Of a DNA stretch of 11,901 nucleotides, positions 5,990 to 11,901 are shown in pieces; the first letter of the stretch is position 1; every line of letters begins with the position of its first letter. The stretch covers positions 1 through 11,901 of the forward strand of contig CANROI010000026.1 of NCBI GenBank assembly GCA_947632165.1, in the 5' to 3' direction. Position numbers and translations under genes: made by a program. The stretch is from an uncultured Clostridia bacterium (GTDB taxonomy: Bacteria; Bacillota; Clostridia; Christensenellales; Borkfalkiaceae). Under the pieces are notes generated by a model. It had not been told where the DNA came from. It worked only from the letters and a program-made list of their open reading frames with translations, and made no database searches.

Positions 5990-6880
5990 TCAGAATTCGT
6001 TCCTGCCGCTCTTCGAAAAGTATCCGAGCGCGAACGCGCCCGGACCCAAGTGGGCGCCGATGACCGGGCCCATGATCGAGACGAAGGGCTCGATGTGGAA
6101 GCGCTCGCGCACATAGTCCGCAAGTTCGGCGGCGCGGGGTTCGTTGTCGGTATGCACGACGAACACATAGTTGAGTTCGTCCGGCCCCTCCGTCTCCATC
6201 TTCTTCTTGATGAAGGAGACCGCCTTTTTTGCGCCGCGCACCTTGTCGAGGACGAACAGTTTCCCCTCGTTGTCGAACGAGACGATGGGCTTGATGTCGA
6301 GCACCCCGCCGATCGCCGCCGAGGCGGCCGAGACCCGCCCGCCCCGCTTGAGGTAGTTCAGATCGTTCACCACGATATAATGCTGGATGTGCAGCCGCTT
6401 CGAATTGACGTATTCATAGGTCTCGTCGGCGGTCTTGCCCTCGTCGCGGCACCGGACGGCGAGCATGACGAGCGCGCCCTGCCCCACCGTTGCGGTGAGA
6501 GGATCGACCACGAGCACGCGGAATGCGGGGAAGTCTTGCTTCACGGCCGCCGCCGCGCGCGCCGCGATGTCCTTCGTGGGCGAGAGGCCCGAAGAGATCG
6601 TGAAATGGACGACGTCCTTCGCCCCGTTCTGCGCGAGGCGCAGGAAATGGTTGTAGTGCGCCTCATAGTTGAGCATCGAGGTGTGGGGATAGGCGCCCGC
6701 GCGCATCTCGTTGTAAAACCCGACATATTCCCGATATTCGAGAAAGGCGTCTAACCGCTCTTCGAACTTTCCGTCCTTCTCCATGACGAAGGTATGGGGA
6801 ACGAGTTCGACGCCGTGCGCTACGATATAATCATGATACAGATCGCAAGTGGAGTCTGTGGAGACCGTGAATTGCGCCAT
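5990..6880 (-). CDS. DegV-family (EDD fold) fatty-acid-binding protein
   Basis: A 296-residue cytosolic protein of the DegV family. Characterised members (FakB) bind a fatty acid and present it to the kinase FakA for phosphorylation. Family motifs seen are STDSTCDL at 7-14, HTSML at 66-70 (the lipid head-group Thr/Ser), ISSGLSPT at 95-102, YLKRGGRVS at 176-184 and a C-terminal GPVIGAHLGPGAFALGYF at 271-288. Length and both lobes are complete. The ATG at 6880 follows GGAGAG. It is the first gene of an operon with radC family, kinase and regulator. No FakA is visible in the window, so FakB function is an inference from the family. A lipid-binding protein beside a DesK-like kinase hints at membrane-lipid homeostasis. 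Confidence 0.93.
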   Translation of the reverse strand: MAQFTVSTDSTCDLYHDYIVAHGVELVPHTFVMEKDGKFEERLDAFLEYREYVGFYNEMRAGAYPHTSMLNYEAHYNHFLRLAQNGAKDVVHFTISSGLSPTKDIAARAAAAVKQDFPAFRVLVVDPLTATVGQGALVMLAVRCRDEGKTADETYEYVNSKRLHIQHYIVVNDLNYLKRGGRVSAASAAIGGVLDIKPIVSFDNEGKLFVLDKVRGAKKAVSFIKKKMETEGPDELNYVFVVHTDNEPRAAELADYVRERFHIEPFVSIMGPVIGAHLGPGAFALGYFSKSGRNEF

Positions 6881-6906
6881 GTTTCTCTCCGAGGCAAAAA
6901 TTTCTT

Positions 6907-6935
6907 TGTGATAAAATCGATTCCATTATATCACA
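6907..6935. promoter_or_regulatory. Interrupted palindrome over the degV -10 box (candidate operator)
   Basis: TGTGATAAAA (6907-6916) and TTATATCACA (6926-6935) form 10-base arms with nine matches around a nine-base centre. The dyad covers the extended -10 box and start point of the degV operon promoter, where a bound repressor would block polymerase. The spacing (TGTGA-N19-TCACA) does not fit a CRP/FNR site. The binding protein is unknown. Confidence 0.5.
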
Positions 6936-6954
6936 GCGGCCGCCCTCTTTGCAA
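6925..6954 (-). promoter_or_regulatory. Promoter of the degV-radC-kinase-regulator operon
   Basis: On the minus strand -35 TTGCAA (6949-6954) and -10 TATAAT (6925-6930) are 18 bases apart, with TGA before the -10 (extended). Transcription should start near 6918, giving a leader of about 38 bases. It is back to back with the promoter of the sugar mutase gene. Confidence 0.82.
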
Positions 6955-6983
6955 GGATTTCGGAAATTTTTTATGCAAAACCC

Positions 6984-7012
6984 TTGAAAAAATCCCCCGA
7001 AACAGATATAAT
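6984..7012 (+). promoter_or_regulatory. Promoter of the sugar-phosphate mutase/transketolase operon
   Basis: -35 TTGAAA (6984-6989) and -10 TATAAT (7007-7012) have a 17-base spacer. The start would be near 7019, with a leader of about 22 bases. The two divergent -35 boxes are about 30 bases apart, so the promoters may influence each other. Confidence 0.85.
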
Positions 7013-7040
7013 GAAGGAAAAGTCTCAAGCGGAGAAAACT

Positions 7041-8534
7041 ATGACGGACTATACATCGCTCAGGAGCGGAACGGATGTGCGCGGGACCGCGACCGAAGGG
7101 GTGAACGGGGATCCCGTGACCCTCACGGACGAAACGGTCTTTGCCATTGCGGACGCCTTTTGCCGCTATGCGGCGGAAAAGACGGGGAACCCCCGCCCGA
7201 CGATCGCGGTCGGGCACGATTCCCGCCTCTCCGCACAGCGCATCGTCAAAGCGCTCACCGGGGGCATTACGGCGCGCGGCGGGAACGTCGTTCTGACGGG
7301 CCTGAGCTCCACGCCCTCCATGTTCATGCTCCTCCGGGACGATTTCGGCGCGGACGCCTCGGTCATGGTCACGGCGAGCCACCTGCCCTATCAGAAGAAC
7401 GGGCTCAAGTTCTTTCTGAAGGAGGGCGGGCTCGAGAGCGAAGAGGTCGCCGAAGTGCTCGCGCGGGCGGGAGAGCTCCCTCCGCCCGAGCCGATCTGCG
7501 GCAGCGTGAGCGAAAGACCGTACATCGCCCGCTATGCGGAAGGGCTCGTTGCAAAGGTGCGCGCGGCGACGGGCGAGGAAAAGCCCCTTGCTGGGAAGCG
7601 CATTCTCGTGGACGCGGGCGGCGGCGCGGGCGGATTCTATGAGGCCCTCGTTCTGCGCCCCCTCGGGGCCGATACGACGGGATCGCAATTTTTAGAGCCG
7701 GACGGACGGTTCCCCAACCATATTCCCAATCCCGAAAACGAGGAGGCAATGCGCTCCGTGTGCGAGGCCGTGAAGCGGCATCATGCCGACTTCGGCATCA
7801 TCTTCGATACCGACGTCGACCGTGCGGGCGCCGTCTCGCCGTCGGGCGAGGAGATCAACCGGAACCGCCTCATCGCGCTTATTTCGGCGATTTTGCTGCG
7901 CGAACGGCCGGGCGGCTACATCGTCACCGACTCGGTGACGAGCGACGGGCTCTCCGCCTTCATCCGGGCGCACGGCGGCGTGCACCGCCGCTTCAAGCGG
8001 GGATACAAGAACGTCATCAACGAGAGCAAGCGGCTGAACGCCGCGGGCATCGACTCTCCGCTCGCGATCGAGACGAGCGGCCATGCGGCGCTCAGAGAGA
8101 ACTACTTCCTCGACGACGGCGCCTACCTCGTCACCCGCCTTCTGATCGCGCTCTCGCAGGCGGCGAAGGAGGGAAAGACGCTCATGGACCTCATTGCGGA
8201 CCTGCCCGAGCCGAAGGAGGCGCGGGAGATCCGTCCCGTCTTTGCCGCGGGCGTGGATTTCAAGGCGCTCGGCGCGGGCGTGATCGAGGATCTCAAGCGC
8301 GCCGCAGCGGAAAGAGAGGGGCTCTCCCTTGCGCCCGACAACTGCGAGGGCGTGCGCATCGATTTCGACCGCGCGCACGGCGACGGCTGGGCGCTCGTGC
8401 GGATGAGCCTGCACGAGCCGATCATGCCCATCAACATCGAGAGCAATTCCGAGGGCGGCAGCCGCGTCATCGCGGGCGAGCTCCGCGAACTCATGAAGGG
8501 CTATTCCTTTCTGAATACCGAACATCTGAAGTAA
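7041..8534 (+). CDS. Phosphoglucomutase/phosphomannomutase family protein
   Basis: A 497-residue alpha-D-phosphohexomutase, expected to interconvert hexose 1- and 6-phosphates through a phosphoserine enzyme and Mg2+. RSGTDVRG at 8-15 is the N-terminal family signature. The phosphoserine is S113 in VTASHLP (usual text TASHNP). The metal loop is DTDVDR (D256, D258, D260). The sugar loop has ETSGH (344-348; usual EESGH). The C-terminal phosphate-binding loop is RMSLHEP (454-460; usual RPSGTEP). RFPNHIPNP at 223-231 is also typical. All catalytic parts are present, with several conservative variants, so substrate preference (glucose, mannose or another sugar) cannot be called. The ATG at 7041 follows GGAG. 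In-frame upstream starts lie inside the promoter. Transketolase follows 28 bases later. Confidence 0.9.
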   Translation: MTDYTSLRSGTDVRGTATEGVNGDPVTLTDETVFAIADAFCRYAAEKTGNPRPTIAVGHDSRLSAQRIVKALTGGITARGGNVVLTGLSSTPSMFMLLRDDFGADASVMVTASHLPYQKNGLKFFLKEGGLESEEVAEVLARAGELPPPEPICGSVSERPYIARYAEGLVAKVRAATGEEKPLAGKRILVDAGGGAGGFYEALVLRPLGADTTGSQFLEPDGRFPNHIPNPENEEAMRSVCEAVKRHHADFGIIFDTDVDRAGAVSPSGEEINRNRLIALISAILLRERPGGYIVTDSVTSDGLSAFIRAHGGVHRRFKRGYKNVINESKRLNAAGIDSPLAIETSGHAALRENYFLDDGAYLVTRLLIALSQAAKEGKTLMDLIADLPEPKEAREIRPVFAAGVDFKALGAGVIEDLKRAAAEREGLSLAPDNCEGVRIDFDRAHGDGWALVRMSLHEPIMPINIESNSEGGSRVIAGELRELMKGYSFLNTEHLK

Positions 8535-8562
8535 AAAATCGACGATCATATAGGAGTAAATC

Positions 8563-10560
8563 ATGAATCAAACGACCAAACAGACGACTATCAACGCGAT
8601 CCGCATTCTGTCCGCAGAGGCGATCCAGAAGGCAAATTCGGGGCACCCCGGGCTTCCGCTCGGCTCCGCCCCCATCGCCTATACCCTGTGGCAGGAGTTT
8701 TTGAACTGCAACGGCAGCGACCCCAAGTGGGACAACCGCGACCGGTTCGTCCTCTCCGCGGGGCACGGCTCCATGCTCGACTATTCCCTGCTCTATCTCT
8801 ATGGCTTCGGGCTCACGAAAGAGGACCTCATGAACTTCCGCCAGCTCGGCAGCAAGACGCCCGGGCATCCCGAATACGGCCACACCGCGGGCGTGGAAAC
8901 GACGACGGGCCCCTTGGGGCAGGGCATTGCAAACGCCGTCGGCATGGCGGTCGCCGAAGCGCATCTTGCGGCAAAATTCAACCGCGAAGGCTTCCCCATC
9001 GTCGACCACTTCACCTATGCGCTCTGCGGGGACGGCTGCCTCGAAGAGGGCATCTCGTACGAGGCATGCTCGTTTGCGGGCACCCACGAGCTCGGCAAGC
9101 TCATCCTCTTCTACGACGACAACGACATCACGATCGAGGGAGACACCGACATCACCTTCAAAGAGGACGTCGCCGCCCGCTTTGCGGCGCAGAATTGGCA
9201 GGTGCTCCATGTGGACCTCGTCGCCCACCCCGACGACACCGCGCGCATCGCGGACGCGATCAGGGCGGCGCAGGCGGAGACGAAGAAGCCCTCCGTCATC
9301 ATCTGCAAGACGAAGATCGGCTACGGCACCCCCCTCGAGGGGAGCCACAAGTGCCACGGCGCGCCCCTCGGCGAAGAAAATCTGCAAAAGACAAGGGAAA
9401 AGCTCGGCTGGACGAGCGCGCCCTTCGAAGTCCCCGCCGAAGTGTTCGAACACACGGCGATCGCCCGCGCGCGCGGCGAACAGAAGGAGGCCGATTGGAA
9501 GAAGCTGTTTGCGGAATACGAAAAGGCCTATCCCGCGCTTGCGGCGGAGTATAAAACCGCGATGAGCGGCGCCCTGCCCGATCTTGCAAAGGCAGACCTC
9601 TTCACTTGGGACAAGCCCCTTGCGACCCGTCAGACCTCCCACATCGTCCTGCAGAAGATCGCGGCCATGGTCCCCTCCCTCATGGGCGGCAGCGCCGACC
9701 TTGCACCCTCCAACCTCTCGGACATGAAGGATACCGACCAAATCGTCTACGGCAACTTCGCGCCCGGCTCCTATGAGGGCAGAAACATGCACTTCGGCAT
9801 CCGCGAGCACGCGATGGCGGCGATCGCGAACGGCATGCAGCTCCACGGCGGCATCCGCGCCTACTGCTCCACCTTCTTCATCTTCTCCGACTACTGCAAA
9901 CATGCCATGCGGCTCTCCGCGCTCATGAATATCCTCACCCACGATTCGATCGGCGTCGGCGAGGACGGGCCCACCCATGAGCCCGTGGAGCAGCTCATTG
10001 CGCTCCGCTCCATTCCGAACATGAAGGTCTACCGCCCCGCAGACGGCAAGGAGACCGCGGCGGCGTGGATCTCCGCGCTCACGGGCACTGCGCCCACCGC
10101 GCTCGTGCTGACCCGACAGGCGCTCCCGCAATACGAAAACAGCGGGCTCGAGGCGCTCAAGGGCGGCTATATCCTCGAGGACTGCGCGGGCACGCCCGAC
10201 GTCCTCCTCATCGCGAGCGGCTCCGAAGTTGCGCTCTGCATGCAGGCGAAGAAGACGCTCGGGGAAGAGGGGATCAAGGCGCGCGTCGTCTCCATGCCCT
10301 GCTTCGAAGAGTTTGAAAAGCAGACCGACGCTTATAAGGAGCATGTGCTCCCCTCCGCCGTCAAGGCGCGCGTCTGCGTCGAGGCGGGCAGCCCCTACAG
10401 CTGGTACCGCTACGCGGGCGAAAAGGGCGAGATCATCGCCATGACCACCTTCGGCGCGAGCGCACCCGCCGCCCTCCTCTTCGAAAAGTTCGGCTTCACC
10501 GCGCAAAACGTCGTCGAAAAGGCGAAGCTCGTATTAAAGAAGCTCGTATTAAATAAGTAA
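8563..10560 (+). CDS. tkt: Transketolase
   Basis: Thiamine-diphosphate enzyme of the non-oxidative pentose phosphate pathway, moving two-carbon units between ketose and aldose phosphates. It has 665 residues, full length for the single-chain form. H28 in NSGHPGLPLG, H68 in SAGHGS and GHPE at 101-104 line the active site. The ThDP/metal motif is GDGCLEEGIS (156-165) with N187 in the DDND segment. The Pyr domain has catalytic E415 in FGIREH and the signature GEDGPTHEP (467-474 region), and the C-terminal domain (about 540-665) is complete. The start follows AGGAG at 8552-8556. It is preceded 28 bases upstream by the sugar mutase and closed by a terminator. The last ten codons contain a tandem duplication. 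Confidence 0.98.
   Translation: MNQTTKQTTINAIRILSAEAIQKANSGHPGLPLGSAPIAYTLWQEFLNCNGSDPKWDNRDRFVLSAGHGSMLDYSLLYLYGFGLTKEDLMNFRQLGSKTPGHPEYGHTAGVETTTGPLGQGIANAVGMAVAEAHLAAKFNREGFPIVDHFTYALCGDGCLEEGISYEACSFAGTHELGKLILFYDDNDITIEGDTDITFKEDVAARFAAQNWQVLHVDLVAHPDDTARIADAIRAAQAETKKPSVIICKTKIGYGTPLEGSHKCHGAPLGEENLQKTREKLGWTSAPFEVPAEVFEHTAIARARGEQKEADWKKLFAEYEKAYPALAAEYKTAMSGALPDLAKADLFTWDKPLATRQTSHIVLQKIAAMVPSLMGGSADLAPSNLSDMKDTDQIVYGNFAPGSYEGRNMHFGIREHAMAAIANGMQLHGGIRAYCSTFFIFSDYCKHAMRLSALMNILTHDSIGVGEDGPTHEPVEQLIALRSIPNMKVYRPADGKETAAAWISALTGTAPTALVLTRQALPQYENSGLEALKGGYILEDCAGTPDVLLIASGSEVALCMQAKKTLGEEGIKARVVSMPCFEEFEKQTDAYKEHVLPSAVKARVCVEAGSPYSWYRYAGEKGEIIAMTTFGASAPAALLFEKFGFTAQNVVEKAKLVLKKLVLNK
10525..10553 (+). 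repeat. 15-base tandem duplication at the transketolase C-terminus
   Basis: AAGCTCGTATTAAA occurs at 10525-10538 and 10540-10553, giving the protein end KLVLKKLVLNK. It keeps the frame. TTA codons and the AT-rich text contrast with the GC-rich gene body, suggesting a recent slippage event at a tolerated tail. Confidence 0.9.
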
Positions 10561-10566
10561 GGTGTT

Positions 10567-10597
10567 GCACGGCGGATTCCTCCGCCGTGCTTTCGAT
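10567..10597 (+). terminator. Rho-independent terminator after transketolase
   Basis: A perfect 10-bp stem (10567-10576 with 10581-10590, loop TTCC) starts seven bases after the tkt stop and is followed by TTTCGATT. The T-tract is short, so some read-through into the next gene is possible. No clear promoter is visible for that gene. Confidence 0.8.
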
Positions 10598-10660
10598 TGC
10601 AGGTTAAGCGGCGCCGTGCGCTGCTCCATGCAAAAATACAAAACCGAAAGAGGGACACAA

Positions 10661-11521
10661 ATGAGAATGAATATCAAGCGAGGGTGGAGCTTTTTGATTC
10701 TGCTCCTCGTCTACCTGCTGGCGGCGGGAGCCGGGATCGGCGTCTATGCCCTGCTCCCTCTCCCCTTCTGGCTGGATCTGCTCATTGCAGACGTCGCCGC
10801 GACCGTCGTCGTTTTTGCGTTCAGTCTGATCTTCGACAACGCCTCGGTCTACGACCCCTATTGGAGCGTTCAGCCGATCGTGATCTTGCTCGGCTATACT
10901 CTTTTCTCGAAAATCACCGTCTCGTCCCTCCTGCCGCTTGTCGCCGTCCTCATCTGGGGCGTGCGGCTGACGGCAAACTGGGCGTACACATTCAAGGGGC
11001 TGTACTTTCAGGATTGGCGATACACGATGCTCAAGGAAAAGACAAAGAAGGCGTATTTTTTCGTCAACTTTGTGGGGATCCATCTCGTTCCGACGCTCGT
11101 CGTCTATGCCTGCGTCCTGCCCGCCGTATTCACGGCCGTCTATGCGCCCGCCTTCCGTGCGGGAAGCGCGATCTTTTTCTCGGGCTCGCTGCTTGCCGTC
11201 CTCCTGCAGGGCACGGCGGACGTACAAATGCACCGCTATCGCAAACACAGGACGACCCCCTTTCTCCGAACGGGGCTTTGGAAGTATGCGCGCCACCCCA
11301 ATTACCTCGGCGAGATCCTGATGTGGTGGTGCGTGGGGCTTGCGGCGGTCTGCCTCATGCCGGATCGGTGGTATCTTTTGGCGGGCGCCCTGCTGAATAC
11401 CCTGCTCTTTGTGTTCGTGAGCGTGCCGCTCGCCGACGGAAGGCAGTCTGAAAAACCCGGATTCGAACAATATAAAAAGAACACGCGCATTTTTCTGCCG
11501 ATCTATAAAAAACAAACCTGA
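10661..11521 (+). CDS. DUF1295 / steroid 5-alpha-reductase-like membrane protein
   Basis: A polytopic membrane protein of 286 residues with about six or seven hydrophobic segments (near 10-32, 38-58, 70-100, 133-160, 168-184, 217-234, 237-256). Family motifs are SVYDPYWS at 62-69, VRLTANWAYTFKGL followed by DWRY (101-121), the D-x-Q-x5-R pattern in TADVQMHRYRK, and GLWKYARHPNYLGE (205-218). The last is shared with the 5-alpha-reductase and isoprenylcysteine methyltransferase superfamily. The C-terminal tail PGFEQYKKNTRIFLP is typical. The substrate is unknown; an NAD(P)H-linked reductase or a methyltransferase on a lipid are both possible. I start at ATG 10661 after AGAGGGA; ATG 10667 is an alternative. 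The frame runs open to 10562, but that part overlaps the terminator. A nitroreductase gene follows 12 bases later. Confidence 0.88.
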   Translation: MRMNIKRGWSFLILLLVYLLAAGAGIGVYALLPLPFWLDLLIADVAATVVVFAFSLIFDNASVYDPYWSVQPIVILLGYTLFSKITVSSLLPLVAVLIWGVRLTANWAYTFKGLYFQDWRYTMLKEKTKKAYFFVNFVGIHLVPTLVVYACVLPAVFTAVYAPAFRAGSAIFFSGSLLAVLLQGTADVQMHRYRKHRTTPFLRTGLWKYARHPNYLGEILMWWCVGLAAVCLMPDRWYLLAGALLNTLLFVFVSVPLADGRQSEKPGFEQYKKNTRIFLPIYKKQT

Positions 11522-11533
11522 TAGGAGATTGTT

Positions 11534-11901
11534 ATGAATTTGAAAGAAATCGAAGAATTGTTTGCAAACAGACAGAGCTGCCGGGAATTTTCGGACAGAC
11601 CGCTCGAGATCCCCCTGCTCGAAGAGATCTGCAAGGCGGCGCTCCTTGCCCCCTCCGCGATGAACGCGCAGCCGTGGAAACTCATCGCCGTGACGGGCGA
11701 AAAACTCAAAGAGGCCGTAAAGGCGCTGCAGCGCCTCGGCATGAACAAGTTTGCGGGAAAGGCACAGGCGCTCGTCCTCGTTGCGGAGGACAAGAGCGCG
11801 GGCGTGATGAAGCTCGGCGCGGCGATCAAAGAGAACGAGTTCGTACGGAACGACCTCGGCATTCTCACGGCGCACCTCGTGCTCGCGGCGGAGGCGGCGG
11901 G
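11534..11901 (+). CDS. Nitroreductase-family protein, 5' part only
   Basis: The first 122 codons of a flavin-dependent nitroreductase-like oxidoreductase, cut by the window end. The start MNLKEIEELFANRQSCREFSDRPL matches the family opening RRSxRxF (here RQSCREF). APSAMNAQPWKLIAV (residues about 40-54) is the FMN-binding hallmark. FVRNDLGILTAHLVLAAEAAG near 103-122 is the usual second conserved helix. The ATG at 11534 follows AGGAG (11523-11527). The 12-base gap after the DUF1295 gene suggests co-transcription. The physiological electron acceptor is not predictable, and the missing C-terminus prevents subclass assignment. Confidence 0.92.
   Translation, partial: MNLKEIEELFANRQSCREFSDRPLEIPLLEEICKAALLAPSAMNAQPWKLIAVTGEKLKEAVKALQRLGMNKFAGKAQALVLVAEDKSAGVMKLGAAIKENEFVRNDLGILTAHLVLAAEAA

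Noticed and set aside
5971..6168. Upstream in-frame extension of the RadC-family gene
   Set aside because: It overlaps the end of the degV-family gene and has low-complexity Ser/Arg text typical of a shadow frame.
6907..6935. CRP/FNR binding site
   Set aside because: The half-sites TGTGA and TCACA are present but 19 bases apart rather than six.
6984..7040. Earlier starts (TTG 6984 or ATG 7011) for the sugar mutase
   Set aside because: They fall in the -35 and -10 boxes; ATG 7041 has a ribosome binding site and matches the family N-terminus.
8491..10506. A 671-codon open frame opposite transketolase
   Set aside because: Long antisense frames are common in GC-rich genes; no domain is visible and transketolase is unmistakable.

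Overview
The window looks like chromosomal DNA from a GC-rich, low-redundancy member of the Clostridia (Bacillota), probably gut-associated. The support is indirect: consensus sigma-A promoters with extended -10 boxes, AGGAG-type ribosome binding sites, a type-A RNase P RNA, a BspA-like leucine-rich-repeat lipoprotein, a DegV-family lipid-binding protein and a NarL/DesK-style two-component system. No plasmid, phage, transposase or CRISPR signature is present. The genus cannot be fixed from the sequence alone.

Left part, all minus strand (1-3314). A BspA-like LRR lipoprotein gene (5-1192) has a perfect consensus promoter. Upstream of it lies a roughly 365-base stretch without a protein gene (1193-1558). 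This stretch holds the oddest structure in the window: a second, slightly decayed copy of the 3' end of the RNase P RNA plus its GC-rich hairpin, separated from the real one by about 140 bases that can fold into nested hairpins. The intact rnpB gene (about 1559-1947) follows, then mnmA (tRNA 2-thiouridylase, 1998-3122) and a tRNA-Arg(CCG) gene (3177-3253). The tRNA gene sits in the leader of mnmA behind one clear promoter.

Middle part, minus strand (3367-6880). Four tightly packed genes appear to form one operon reading degV family, radC family, sensor histidine kinase, response regulator. The radC and kinase genes overlap by ATGA and the other gaps are 10-19 bases. The operon starts from a promoter whose -10 box sits in a 29-base interrupted palindrome, a candidate operator.

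Right part, plus strand (6984-11901). A divergent promoter drives a phosphoglucomutase/phosphomannomutase family gene (7041-8534) and transketolase (8563-10560), which ends with a rho-independent terminator. These two genes belong to sugar-phosphate metabolism. Then come a DUF1295/steroid 5-alpha-reductase-like membrane protein (10661-11521) and, 12 bases further on, the start of a nitroreductase-family gene cut by the window edge.

Most genes are ordinary housekeeping or widespread accessory genes. The part most deserving a second look is the duplicated rnpB tail with its structured insert (1304-1593). It includes a 16-base arm perfectly complementary to the catalytic-core strand at the 3' end of RNase P RNA.
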